Source of the DNA: Cupriavidus alkaliphilus
Lineage (GTDB): Bacteria; Pseudomonadota; Gammaproteobacteria; Burkholderiales; Burkholderiaceae
Length of the DNA stretch: 64,000 nt
NCBI RefSeq assembly: GCF_900094595.1
Contig: NZ_FMAD01000006.1
Location: 124,001 to 188,000, forward strand
Reading direction: 5' to 3'
Positions 55,044-63,554 of the stretch are shown in pieces (the stretch's first letter is position 1; every line of letters starts with the position of its first letter). The translations under genes and the position numbers were made by a program. Under the pieces are notes generated by a model. It saw nothing but the letters and a program-made list of their open reading frames with translations. It was not told the origin of the DNA and made no database searches.

Positions 55044-55850
55044 GTGGGCAACAGCCAGATGCAGCAGCCGAAAATGGCAGTGGCCGGGCCGCGCCGGCCG
55101 TTCCCGCAGCCAAGTGGCGCGGATGTGGCGCGCCGGCATGAGACCGACGTGGCGACACGGGTCGACGGCATCGGCTGGGCCGCGGTCGCGCGCGAGCTCG
55201 ATGACTATGGCTGCGCCGCCATCCCCGGCCTGCTGTCCGCCGTGGAATGCGACGCGCTGGCGGCCGGCTATGGCAACGACGCGCTGTACCGCTCGCGCAT
55301 CGAGATGCGTCGGCACGGCTTCGGCCAGGGCGAATACAAGTACTTCCGCTATCCCCTGCCCGGCCTGGTGGCCGGACTGCGCACGGCGCTCTACCCGCAC
55401 CTGGTGCCGGTGGCCAACCGCTGGAATGCCGCCATGGGCATCGACGTCCGTTACCCCGCCGCGCACCGGGACTTCATTGCGCGCTGCCACGATGCCGGCC
55501 AGTCGCGGCCGACGCCCTTGCTGCTGCGCTACGGGCCGGGCGACTACAACTGCCTGCACCAGGACCTGTACGGCGAGCACGTGTTTCCGCTGCAGGTTGC
55601 GATCCTGCTCTCGGAGCCGGGCCGCGACTTCACTGGCGGCGAGTTCGTGCTGACCGAGCAGCGCCCGCGCATGCAGTCGCGCGCCGAGGTGGTGGCGCTG
55701 CGCCAGGGCGATGCGGTGGTGTTCGCGGTCAGCCAGCGCCCGGTGCAGGGCAGCCGCGGCAGCTATCGCGTCAACCTGCGGCATGGTGTCAGCCGGCTGC
55801 ATGCCGGACAGCGCTACACGCTCGGCATCATCTTCCACGACGCTGCGTGA
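55044..55850 (+). CDS. 2OG-Fe(II) oxygenase linked to ada
   Basis: The protein (about 268 residues) has a 2OG-FeII oxygenase core: the iron ligands in NCLHQDLYGEH and NLRHGVSRLH, and the 2OG arginine in RYTLGIIFHD. Position in front of ada under an Ada box suggests a role in alkylation-damage repair or tolerance, in the manner of AlkB, although it is longer and not a clear AlkB. The GTG at 55044 is preferred: AGGAG lies 7 nt upstream. The ATG at 55017 would coincide with the predicted transcription start. Confidence 0.8.
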   Translation: MGNSQMQQPKMAVAGPRRPFPQPSGADVARRHETDVATRVDGIGWAAVARELDDYGCAAIPGLLSAVECDALAAGYGNDALYRSRIEMRRHGFGQGEYKYFRYPLPGLVAGLRTALYPHLVPVANRWNAAMGIDVRYPAAHRDFIARCHDAGQSRPTPLLLRYGPGDYNCLHQDLYGEHVFPLQVAILLSEPGRDFTGGEFVLTEQRPRMQSRAEVVALRQGDAVVFAVSQRPVQGSRGSYRVNLRHGVSRLHAGQRYTLGIIFHDAA

Positions 55851-55857
55851 GGCATCC

Positions 55858-56940
55858 ATGACCCGATCCATCCGCCGTTCCGCGCAGGCAGCCGAAGCCA
55901 CGCTGGTCGAACAGGATCCGCGCTGGGCGCGCGTGCTGGCGCGCGACCCGGGCGCAGACCGCGACTTCGTCTATGCGGTCAGGACCACCGGCGTGTATTG
56001 CCTGCCGAGCAGCCCGTCGCGGCTGCCGCATCCGGCCAATGTCGAGTTCTTCGACAACGCCGCCGCGGCCGAAGCCGCCGGCTACCGCCCCAGCCGCCGT
56101 GCGGCGCCGCCCGCGCTGGCGGCACGGCACGCGGCCGTGGTGGCCGACGCCTGCCGCCGCATCGAGGCCGCCGACGCCGTGCCCACGCTGCCGGAGCTGG
56201 CCGGCGCCGCGGGCATCAGCCCCTACCACTTCCACCGCCTGTTCAAGAGTGCCACCGGCCTGACCCCGCGTGCGTACGCCGCCGCGCATCGGGCCAGGAA
56301 ACTGCGCGAGCAACTGGAAACCAGCGACTCCGTGACCGAGGCCATCTACGATGCCGGGTTCGGCTCCAACAGCCGCTTCTACGAGACCTCCGACGCCGTG
56401 CTCGGCATGACTCCATCGCGCTACCGCGCGGGCGGCGCCGACATCGATATCCGCTTTGCCATCGGCCAATGCTCGCTGGGCGCGATCCTGGTGGCGCAGA
56501 GCGAGCGCGGCGTCTGTGCAATCCTGCTGGGCGACGATCCGCAAGCGCTGCTGCAAGACCTGCAGGACCGCTTCCCGCGCGCCAACCTGATCGGCGGCGA
56601 CGCGCACTTCGAACAGCTCGTGGCCCAGGTGGTCGGCCTGATCGAAGCGCCCTCGATCGGCCTGGCGCTGCCGCTGGACGTGCGCGGCACCGCGTTCCAG
56701 CAGCGCGTATGGCAAGCGTTGCGGGAGATCCCCGCCGGCAGCACTGCGAGCTACGCCGAGATTGCGGCCCGCATCGGCGCGCCGCGCGCGGTGCGCGCGG
56801 TGGCGCAGGCGTGCGCGGCCAACCACCTGGCGGTGGCGATTCCCTGTCATCGCGTGGTACGCAGCGACGGCGACCTGTCAGGCTATCGCTGGGGCGTGGC
56901 GCGCAAGCGCGAACTGCTGGAGCGCGAGGCGCAGGGGTGA
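55858..56940 (+). CDS. ada: Ada: methylation-responsive activator and O6-methylguanine-DNA methyltransferase with degenerate zinc site
   Basis: The 360-residue protein has the Ada N-terminal domain (FVYAVRTTGVYCLP), an AraC helix-turn-helix (ISPYHFHRLFKSATGLTPRA) and a C-terminal MGMT domain with the methyl-acceptor Cys330 in IPCHRVV. In E. coli Ada, Cys38, 42, 69 and 72 bind zinc, and Cys38 takes methyl from phosphotriesters. Here only the Cys38 equivalent (Cys48) remains; the others are Ser52, Ser79 and Ala82 (CLPSS, YRPSRRA). The repair domain is intact; phosphotriester sensing is in doubt. It follows the oxygenase gene by 7 nt. Confidence 0.92.
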   Translation: MTRSIRRSAQAAEATLVEQDPRWARVLARDPGADRDFVYAVRTTGVYCLPSSPSRLPHPANVEFFDNAAAAEAAGYRPSRRAAPPALAARHAAVVADACRRIEAADAVPTLPELAGAAGISPYHFHRLFKSATGLTPRAYAAAHRARKLREQLETSDSVTEAIYDAGFGSNSRFYETSDAVLGMTPSRYRAGGADIDIRFAIGQCSLGAILVAQSERGVCAILLGDDPQALLQDLQDRFPRANLIGGDAHFEQLVAQVVGLIEAPSIGLALPLDVRGTAFQQRVWQALREIPAGSTASYAEIAARIGAPRAVRAVAQACAANHLAVAIPCHRVVRSDGDLSGYRWGVARKRELLEREAQG

Positions 56941-56953
56941 AGCCGCCCGCCGC

Positions 56954-58690
56954 TCAGTAGGAGGCAGGCGCCTGGATCTTTGCCAGGTAATCGTGGATCT
57001 GCGCCACCACCGCCGCGCCTTCGCCGACTGCGGCGGCAACGCGCTTGGTCGATCCCGCCCGCACATCGCCAATGGCAAACACCCCCGGCACGCTGGTCTG
57101 CAGCGGATACGGCACCGCCGACGCGCAGCCCAGCGCGCCGCCGCCGGTGCGCACGAAGCCCTTGTCATCGACCTCGACATGGCAGGTGCGCAGCCACGTC
57201 GCATTCGGGTCGGCACCGATGAAGAGGAACAGATGCCGCACCGCCATGGTGACCGGCGCGGGATGCTCGGCGCGGCAATCGTAGTGCACCGCGCTGAGCC
57301 AGCCGTCGCCGTCCAGCGCGCTGATCTGGGCATGGGTATGCAGCGTGATATTCGGCAGCGCGGCGATGCGGTCGATCAGGTAGCGCGACATGGTGGCGGC
57401 CAGGCCCGGGCCGCGCACCAGCATATGCACGTGCGCCGCATGCGAGGCCAGGAACACCGCCGCCTGCCCGGCCGAATTGCCGCCGCCCACCAGCATCGCC
57501 GGCTCGTTCTTGCACAGCTTGGCTTCCACCGGCGAGGCCCAGTAGTAGACCCCGCGGCCTTCGAAATGCTCGAGCCCGGCGATGCCGGGGCGGCGGTACT
57601 GCGCGCCGGTGGCAATGACTACGGTATGGGTCGGCACCATGCGGCCGTCGGCAAGCTCCAGCCGGATCGGGTCGGCCCCACAGTGCAGTGCCTTCACTTC
57701 CAGCGGAATCGCGATGTGCGCGCCGAACTTGAGCGCCTGCACGAACGCGCGGCCGGCCAGCGCCTGTCCGGAGATGCCGGTCGGGAAACCCAGGTAGTTC
57801 TCGATGCGCGCGCTCGCGCCCGCCTGCCCGCCCGGCGAGCGGCAATCGATCACCGCCACCGACAGGCCTTCGGAGGCGGCATAGACCGCCGTCGCCAATC
57901 CGGCCGGCCCGGCGCCGACCACCACCACGTCATAGACATGGTCAGGGTCGAACTCCGGCAGCAGGCCCAGGCACGACGCCAGCTGCCCCTCGTCCGGGGC
58001 GCGCAGCACGCGGCCGTCGGCGCAGATCACCAGCGGAAAGTCGCTCGCGGGGGCGTTGGCGTAGTCGAGCAATAAGGAGCAGTCGCGGTCCGCGTCGATA
58101 TCGATGACGGTGTGCGGGTAGCCGTTGCGCCGCAGGAAGGCCTGCAGCGCCAGCAGTTGCGGCTCGGTGCCGTGGCCCACCAGCACCGGGCCGCTGCCGA
58201 ACTCGATCAGCCCCACGCGGCGCAGGATCAGCGCGCGCATGATGCGCTCGCCCAGTTCGGCCTCGGCCACCAGCAGCGCGCGCAGCCGGTCCGGCATGAT
58301 TACGTAGCCGTGGGTCTCGGTGACGGCGACGCCGTCGACCAGTGCCGGCCGGCCGGCCAGGGTGCCGACCTCGGCCAGGAAGTGCCCGGGCCCCTGCTCG
58401 GTGATCTGGTGTTCGCGCCCCAGGCCGTCGCGCCGCATCACGCGCACGCGGCCGCTGGTGACCAGGTACATGCCGCGCCCGGACTGGCCGATGGCGAACA
58501 GCTTCTCGCCCGCATGCCAGCTCTGCGGCGTGCCGAAGCGGCGCACGCGCTCCATCTCGTCGGCGGTCAGTTGCGGGAACATCTGGTGCCAGCGTGATTC
58601 CAGCGTGGAGTACGGTGCCTCCAGGCCGCCACCGGCCTCTGCGCCCGGCTCCGCTTCGACCGCCATTGCCTCCGCCTGCAAGTTCGCCAT
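56954..58690 (-). CDS. cyclic-nucleotide-binding domain fused to thioredoxin-reductase-like flavoprotein
   Basis: The 578-residue protein has three parts. A CRP/cNMP-binding domain (about 35-150: LFAIGQSGRGMYLVTSGRVR, LAEVGTLAGRPALVDG) comes first. A thioredoxin-fold segment (about 165-240) lacks CxxC. An FAD/NAD(P) thioredoxin-reductase module follows (VVVVGAGPAGLATAVYAASE, VGGGNSAGQAAVFLA, FAIGDVRAGSTKRVAAAVGE). Where thioredoxin reductase has its CxxC, this reads YYWASPVEA (near residue 383), so disulfide chemistry is absent. Probably a ligand-gated FAD oxidoreductase; partner unknown. Confidence 0.88.
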   Translation of the reverse strand: MANLQAEAMAVEAEPGAEAGGGLEAPYSTLESRWHQMFPQLTADEMERVRRFGTPQSWHAGEKLFAIGQSGRGMYLVTSGRVRVMRRDGLGREHQITEQGPGHFLAEVGTLAGRPALVDGVAVTETHGYVIMPDRLRALLVAEAELGERIMRALILRRVGLIEFGSGPVLVGHGTEPQLLALQAFLRRNGYPHTVIDIDADRDCSLLLDYANAPASDFPLVICADGRVLRAPDEGQLASCLGLLPEFDPDHVYDVVVVGAGPAGLATAVYAASEGLSVAVIDCRSPGGQAGASARIENYLGFPTGISGQALAGRAFVQALKFGAHIAIPLEVKALHCGADPIRLELADGRMVPTHTVVIATGAQYRRPGIAGLEHFEGRGVYYWASPVEAKLCKNEPAMLVGGGNSAGQAAVFLASHAAHVHMLVRGPGLAATMSRYLIDRIAALPNITLHTHAQISALDGDGWLSAVHYDCRAEHPAPVTMAVRHLFLFIGADPNATWLRTCHVEVDDKGFVRTGGGALGCASAVPYPLQTSVPGVFAIGDVRAGSTKRVAAAVGEGAAVVAQIHDYLAKIQAPASY

Positions 58691-58898
58691 GCTGCCCCCC
58701 TGATGACATCGGTACCCACCGGATCGCGCGTATCCCGGCCGCCGCGGCGCGGCCTATCGATAGTAGACGGCGCGACGGGGAATGCGAGGCCGTGGGGCGC
58801 CGACAGTTGCGTATTGCGCCGGCTTGGGATTGAATGTTCGCCTCGGCGCTCCGGCCAGCCGGTACCGGCGCCACCACTGTCAGAACACTGAAGACTTG

Positions 58899-59630
58899 AT
58901 GCCATCCACCCCTGAATCCGATCCGACCCCGCCCAGCGACCGTCCCGCGCGCCCGGCATTGCGCGCCCTCACGCCAGTCGAAGGCCGCGTGCTGGGCGTG
59001 CTGGTCGAAAAGCAGCACACCGTACCCGATACTTACCCGCTGTCGCTCAACGCGCTGGCTTCCGGCTGCAACCAGAAGACCGCGCGCGCGCCGGTGATGA
59101 ATGTCAGCGAGGCTGAAATCCTTGAGGCCATCGACGGCCTCAAGGGCCTGAGCCTGGTCTTTGAAGGCAGCAGCAGCCGCGTGCCGCGCTTCGAGCACAA
59201 CATGCAGCGCGCGCTCGGCGTGCCAAGCCAGTCGGTCGCGCTGCTGGCGATGTTGCTGCTGCGCGGGCCGCAAACGGCCGCGGAACTGCGCCTGAATACC
59301 GCGCGCCTGCACAGCTTTGCCGACATCTCCTCGGTCGAGGCCTTCCTCGACGAGCTGGCCAGCCACACGCCGCCGCGCGTAGTGCGCCTGCCGCGCGCCC
59401 CTGGCGCCCGTGAAAACCGCTGGATGCATCTGCTGAGCGGCGAAGCCAGCGCCGCGGCGGCCGCAGAAGACAGCGGGCGTGGCGCCGACGACGACGCCGC
59501 ACCGTCGGCCGAACTGGAACAGCTGCGCGCCGAGCAGCAGGCGCTGACCGAAAAAGTGGCAAGGCTGCAAGGCCTGGTCGAACACATGGCCGCGCAGCTC
59601 GGCATCTCCGCCGACGAGTTCCTGGGCTGA
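58899..59630 (+). CDS. yceH: YceH-family (DUF480) protein
   Basis: The 243-residue protein has the YceH core: tandem winged helices with LTPVEGRVLGVLVEKQHTVP, DTYPLSLNALASGCNQKTAR, LLLRGPQTAAELRLNTARLH and a C-terminal coiled coil (AELEQLRAEQQALTEKVARL). Function unknown; perhaps DNA binding. The start follows the family N-terminus loosely. Confidence 0.9.
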   Translation: MPSTPESDPTPPSDRPARPALRALTPVEGRVLGVLVEKQHTVPDTYPLSLNALASGCNQKTARAPVMNVSEAEILEAIDGLKGLSLVFEGSSSRVPRFEHNMQRALGVPSQSVALLAMLLLRGPQTAAELRLNTARLHSFADISSVEAFLDELASHTPPRVVRLPRAPGARENRWMHLLSGEASAAAAAEDSGRGADDDAAPSAELEQLRAEQQALTEKVARLQGLVEHMAAQLGISADEFLG

Positions 59631-59833
59631 TCCCCGGTACCACCGCCCCGCCGGAAGCGCTGCCCTGCCCTTGCTGGCCCAAGCCCGCGGGCGGGGCAAA
59701 CTCATGGCGGTTAATTGCACTATTAATCAAAAAAACACGCCCGCCGCGGTGGCAGGCCGGACTGTCGGATGGTCCGTACGTCGCCTATCCTTTTGCACAG
59801 GACGCCGACAAGCCAGGGGAGACCGCCGCAGCC

Positions 59834-60736
59834 ATGGACAAGACAGCCTTTGTATTCGCCGGCGGCGGAAGCCTGGGTGCGATCCAGGTGGGGATGCTGC
59901 GTGAACTGGCGGCCTGGGGCGTGACGCCGGACATCGTGATCGGCGCGTCGGCCGGGGCCATCAACGGCGCCTACTTTGCCTGCAACCCGGGCGTGGACGG
60001 CGCGCAGCGGCTCGACGCGCTGTGGCGCGCGATCCGGCGCACGGACATCCTGCCGTGGAGCTGGCGCAGTGTGTGGAACATGTTCGGTGGCGGCCGCGGC
60101 CACCTGGTGGAGGCCACGGGTTTGCGCAGCCTGCTGGCGCGGCATTTCGGGCCGCGCCAGCTGGAGGCCGCCGAACTGCCGCTGCACGTGGTGGCGACCG
60201 ACATGCAGAGCGGCGACGAAGTGGTGCTGTCCAGCGGCAGCATCGTCGACGCGGTGCTGGCCAGCGCCGCCATTCCCGGCGTGTTTCCGCCGGTGCAGCT
60301 GGCGGGCCGTACCCTGATCGACGGCGGCGTGGCCAACAATACGCCGGTGTCGACCGCGATCGGCCTCGGCGCCACCCGCGTGATCGTGCTGCCGGCGGGC
60401 TTTACCTGCGCCGAGCGCCGCCCGCCGCGCGGCGCGCTGGAGCATGCGTTCAACGCGCTCTCGCTGCTGGTGGCGCGCCAGCTGGTGCACGATCTGCAGC
60501 ACTTCGCCAGCCAGGCGCAGATCAGCGTGGTGCCACCGCTGTGCCCGCTCGATATCTCGCCCTACGACTACTCCCGCTGCGGCGAACTGATCGACCGCGC
60601 CGCCGCCACCACGGCCGAGTGGCTGCGTGGCAAGGGCCTCGACACCCCCCGCATTCCCGGCGCCCTCGCCCCGCATTCGCACGACGAGACGGCACCAAGC
60701 TGCAGTGCCGACATTCCGGCGGCAGCGCCGCACTGA
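59834..60736 (+). CDS. patatin-like phospholipase
   Basis: The 300-residue patatin-fold hydrolase has the oxyanion loop FAGGGSLGAIQVG, the nucleophile elbow GASAG and the catalytic Asp in LIDGGVANNTPV, forming the Ser-Asp dyad. No signal peptide, so it acts in the cytoplasm or is secreted by another route. GGGGAG precedes the ATG. A TetR gene follows at 117 nt. Confidence 0.92.
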   Translation: MDKTAFVFAGGGSLGAIQVGMLRELAAWGVTPDIVIGASAGAINGAYFACNPGVDGAQRLDALWRAIRRTDILPWSWRSVWNMFGGGRGHLVEATGLRSLLARHFGPRQLEAAELPLHVVATDMQSGDEVVLSSGSIVDAVLASAAIPGVFPPVQLAGRTLIDGGVANNTPVSTAIGLGATRVIVLPAGFTCAERRPPRGALEHAFNALSLLVARQLVHDLQHFASQAQISVVPPLCPLDISPYDYSRCGELIDRAAATTAEWLRGKGLDTPRIPGALAPHSHDETAPSCSADIPAAAPH

Positions 60737-60852
60737 AGCACCTGCTGTGCGCCGAAGGTCCGCGGCGCGGGCCTGCATTTTCGCGTTGGATCCACGCGCC
60801 ACCGTACCGGGGGCAAGAAAAGCCGTCCCGCGCGATTGCTACAATCCGGCCC

Positions 60853-61452
60853 ATGCCCAGCCAAGCCGAACGCAGCGCCAGTACCCGCCAGTCCCTGATC
60901 GACGCCGCCGCGACCCTGCTCATCGAGCAAGGCTACGCGGCCTTTTCCGAAGCGCGCGTGTGCGAGCTGGCGGGCACCAGCCGCGGCTCGCTGCGCCACC
61001 ACTTTCCGGAAGGGCGTTACGACCTGCTGCCGGCCATGCTGAAGTCGCTGCTGGAGCGCGAAGCCGACCGCCTGGCAGCCCTCGGGCCGCTGGGCCCGTC
61101 ACTGCGCATGCACCTGATGCTGCATGTGCTGGCAAACCGGCCGCGACGGCATGCCTCGCTGGCGATCCTGGAGGTGTGGATGGCAACGCGCGGCGACATC
61201 CGTCTTGCCCGCGCCGTGCACGAACCGCTGGCGGCGGTGCCGCAGCGGCTGTTCGGCCAGCCGCCGGACGCACCGCCCCAGCCGGAATGGCTGGCGCTGC
61301 GCTGCTTCCTGCACGGCGCCACCTTGCACAGCTTCGCGCCGGACTATGACGCGCAGCAACTGTCCGAGGCCGTGCGCTGGCTGATCGCGCAGCTGCCACG
61401 GCCCGACGGCCTGGACGCGGTGCTGGCCCGCATGCTCGACCAGCACCGCTAG
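60853..61452 (+). CDS. TetR-family transcriptional regulator
   Basis: The 199-residue regulator has the TetR HTH (LIDAAATLLIEQGYAAFSEA, ELAGTSRGSLRHHFPEGRYD). Its C-terminal domain is not assignable. It lies downstream of the patatin gene on the same strand and convergent with the membrane-protein gene. No operator was recognised. Confidence 0.85.
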   Translation: MPSQAERSASTRQSLIDAAATLLIEQGYAAFSEARVCELAGTSRGSLRHHFPEGRYDLLPAMLKSLLEREADRLAALGPLGPSLRMHLMLHVLANRPRRHASLAILEVWMATRGDIRLARAVHEPLAAVPQRLFGQPPDAPPQPEWLALRCFLHGATLHSFAPDYDAQQLSEAVRWLIAQLPRPDGLDAVLARMLDQHR

Positions 61453-61477
61453 CGCGCTGGCCCGCGCGATTGCACAC

Positions 61478-61984
61478 TCAAGGCAGCCGCGCCAGCAGCC
61501 GGTCGTGCAGCGCGGGCGGCAATGCCAGCCGACCCTTGCGGCCCGGCGCAGCCGGGTCGAATACCACCCCCTGCCCGTCCCAGCTGAGCCGCACCGGCCC
61601 GGTACTGGTGAAGGTGCGATGGGCCAGCACCCGGTCGCGTTCGGCGCCGTAGATCCGCAGCAAGATCCGCTCGCCGCCGAGGTAGCAGTATTCCGCGGCG
61701 TAGCGGGCCGCGGCATCGACGGCCGGCACACGGCGGCAGTTGTGCGCGCCGGCCCGCTCGGTAACGCCGTGGCCGTAGACGATGGCGGTCCAGATCGCGC
61801 CGACCGCCAGCACCCGGCCGGCGCTGACCAGCAGCATGCGCCGGGCACGCGCCGGACGCCCATGCGGCGAGGCCATGACATAAGCCACCGCGCGGAACGC
61901 AGCCAGTCCCAGCAGCAGCAGCGCCACCGCGGCCAGGTGGAAATAGACCGCCGACTCCGGCATTGACGCCATGATATGGGCCAT
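61478..61984 (-). CDS. hypothetical membrane protein
   Basis: A 168-residue protein with two membrane helices (VYFHLAAVALLLLGLAAFRA and LAVGAIWTAIVYG) and a soluble C-terminal domain with a Cys pair (NCRRVPAV, YCYLGG). GGGGAGGAG precedes the chosen ATG. No family recognised. Confidence 0.65.
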   Translation of the reverse strand: MAHIMASMPESAVYFHLAAVALLLLGLAAFRAVAYVMASPHGRPARARRMLLVSAGRVLAVGAIWTAIVYGHGVTERAGAHNCRRVPAVDAAARYAAEYCYLGGERILLRIYGAERDRVLAHRTFTSTGPVRLSWDGQGVVFDPAAPGRKGRLALPPALHDRLLARLP

Positions 61985-62066
61985 CCCTGCGCTCCTCCCC
62001 GTAAATGCCTGAAGCCACAGCCGGCAAAGGCCGGGCAGCATCCGGCATTCAACCAGTCCCGGACAA

Positions 62067-62087
62067 AATAAATCGGCGTGATTTATT
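62067..62087. promoter_or_regulatory. AT-rich inverted repeat upstream of the membrane-protein gene
   Basis: AATAAATC-GGCGT-GATTTATT is a perfect 8-bp dyad in an AT-rich 150-bp gap between the membrane-protein gene and the Hpt gene. It could be an operator; no family consensus was recognised. Confidence 0.35.
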
Positions 62088-62137
62088 CCTGATAATCAAT
62101 AATGCACGCGTTATCCCCATTCAATGCACCAGAATAA

Positions 62138-62959
62138 TCAAGCGCCGGCATCACGCCAATTCGGTGTATTCCCGCTGTGCTGTTTTTCGGGGGCATTCTC
62201 GGAATGATTTGCGGAAGGCAGGCTGGCCAGCAGCCCTAGCAGCCGTGCCGCGGTTGGCGCCACGATCGCTGCCAGCGCCGCGGCCGTGGCTGCATCGCCA
62301 TCGCGGGCGGCATGCTCGAGCCGCTGCGCCGTCAGCCGCAGCGCATGGCAGCCGACGTAGTGGGCAGAGGCCTTGAGCCGGTGCGCGACGCCCCGTAATG
62401 TCTCCAGCTCAGGCCCGGCCTGGCGCAGTTGCGCCAGGTCATCGCGGGTCGAGCTCACCAGCGCCTCCAGCAGTTCCCTGGCAAATGCCGGATTGCCGAA
62501 GGTCTGCGCGGCAATGGCCCCGGCGATGCCGGCAGCCTCGCGCGCGGACAGCGCCACGTAGTGCTGGCCGGCCAGCATGGCGAGCAACGTCGCTTCGGTG
62601 ACCGGCGCGGGCAGAGTGGCCACGCCGGCGTCTGCGCCAGCCGTCGGCACCGCGCCCAGCGGCAACACCATGGCGCAGACCGCGCCGCGGGCGCGCCATG
62701 CCTGCAGCGGGGATGGCACTCCGGCAGCGGCGCTCGCCATCACCAGGTCGACATCGGCGGCCATATCCGCCACCGGGGCGCTTACACCGATCTGCACCGC
62801 GAAGCCGAGGTCACGCAGGATGCGCGCGGCATCCGCCAACCAGCCCGGGTCGCCGGCGGGGTCCAGCAACAGGGCCCTGGGGCGGGACTGCGCTTCGGCG
62901 GCGTGCACGCTATCCCACCGCAATATGGTGGCGCCGCGCAAAATCGATGACATCGACAA
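62138..62959 (-). CDS. pseudo-receiver plus Hpt-domain phosphotransfer protein
   Basis: The 273-residue protein has an N-terminal receiver-like stretch (RALLLDPAGDPGWLADAARI through PVTEATLLAML) without a convincing phospho-acceptor Asp, and a C-terminal Hpt domain with phosphorylatable His193 in GVAHRLKASAHYVGC. It looks like the output end of a BvgS/EvgS-type hybrid sensor without the kinase. It overlaps the 3' end of the response-regulator gene by 50 nt; a later start is possible. The kinase partner is not in the window. Confidence 0.75.
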   Translation of the reverse strand: MSMSSILRGATILRWDSVHAAEAQSRPRALLLDPAGDPGWLADAARILRDLGFAVQIGVSAPVADMAADVDLVMASAAAGVPSPLQAWRARGAVCAMVLPLGAVPTAGADAGVATLPAPVTEATLLAMLAGQHYVALSAREAAGIAGAIAAQTFGNPAFARELLEALVSSTRDDLAQLRQAGPELETLRGVAHRLKASAHYVGCHALRLTAQRLEHAARDGDAATAAALAAIVAPTAARLLGLLASLPSANHSENAPEKQHSGNTPNWRDAGA

Positions 62960-63554
62960 TCGATTTTGCGCCCAGCTTTTCCATCACCCGGGTCTTGTGC
63001 GTGCTCACGGTCTTGTTGGAAATAAACAGTACCTGCCCGATTTCCTTGTTCGACATGCCCCGCGCCAGCATCTGCATGACCACCAGTTCCTTGTCCGACA
63101 GCGAGGCCAGGCGCTCGGCTTCGTCAGCCAGCCCGGATTTGCCGTGGTCGATCTCCGGCATCACCGTATAGCCCGCCAGTACCGACTCCGTGCACCGCAC
63201 GATTTCAGCCAGTTCCTGCGTCTTGCTGACAAAGCCGTGGGCGCCGGCATGGCGCGCGCGGGGTGCGAAGACGTTCTGGTCCTGGCCCGAGATGACCAGG
63301 ATGCGCACCGTGGGATGGCTGGCCTTGAGACGCGGAATCACGTCCAGCCCGTTGATCTTGGGAATATCCAGATCCAGGATGACCACGTCGGGCAGGTATT
63401 GCCGCACGATCTCGATGGCCGCCTGGCCATTGTCCGCCTCGAGCACGTGGGTGACGCCCAGCACCTGGGAAAAATGCGTCTTGAGTACGGCGCGCACGGG
63501 CGGGTGGTCATCGACGATCAGGATTGTGGTCAAACTGTACTCCGTTGCAAACAT
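62910..63554 (-). CDS. NarL/BvgA-type response regulator
   Basis: The 214-residue regulator has a receiver domain with Asp15-Asp16, phospho-acceptor Asp61 (VVILDLDIPKINGLD) and a conserved Lys (FVSKTQEL). A LuxR-type HTH follows (LSDKELVVMQMLARGMSNKE, FISNKTVSTHKTRVMEKLGA). It most resembles BvgA/EvgA regulators, which receive phosphate via an Hpt domain, and an Hpt gene follows directly. The target genes are not visible. Confidence 0.92.
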   Translation of the reverse strand: MFATEYSLTTILIVDDHPPVRAVLKTHFSQVLGVTHVLEADNGQAAIEIVRQYLPDVVILDLDIPKINGLDVIPRLKASHPTVRILVISGQDQNVFAPRARHAGAHGFVSKTQELAEIVRCTESVLAGYTVMPEIDHGKSGLADEAERLASLSDKELVVMQMLARGMSNKEIGQVLFISNKTVSTHKTRVMEKLGAKSIVDVIDFARRHHIAVG

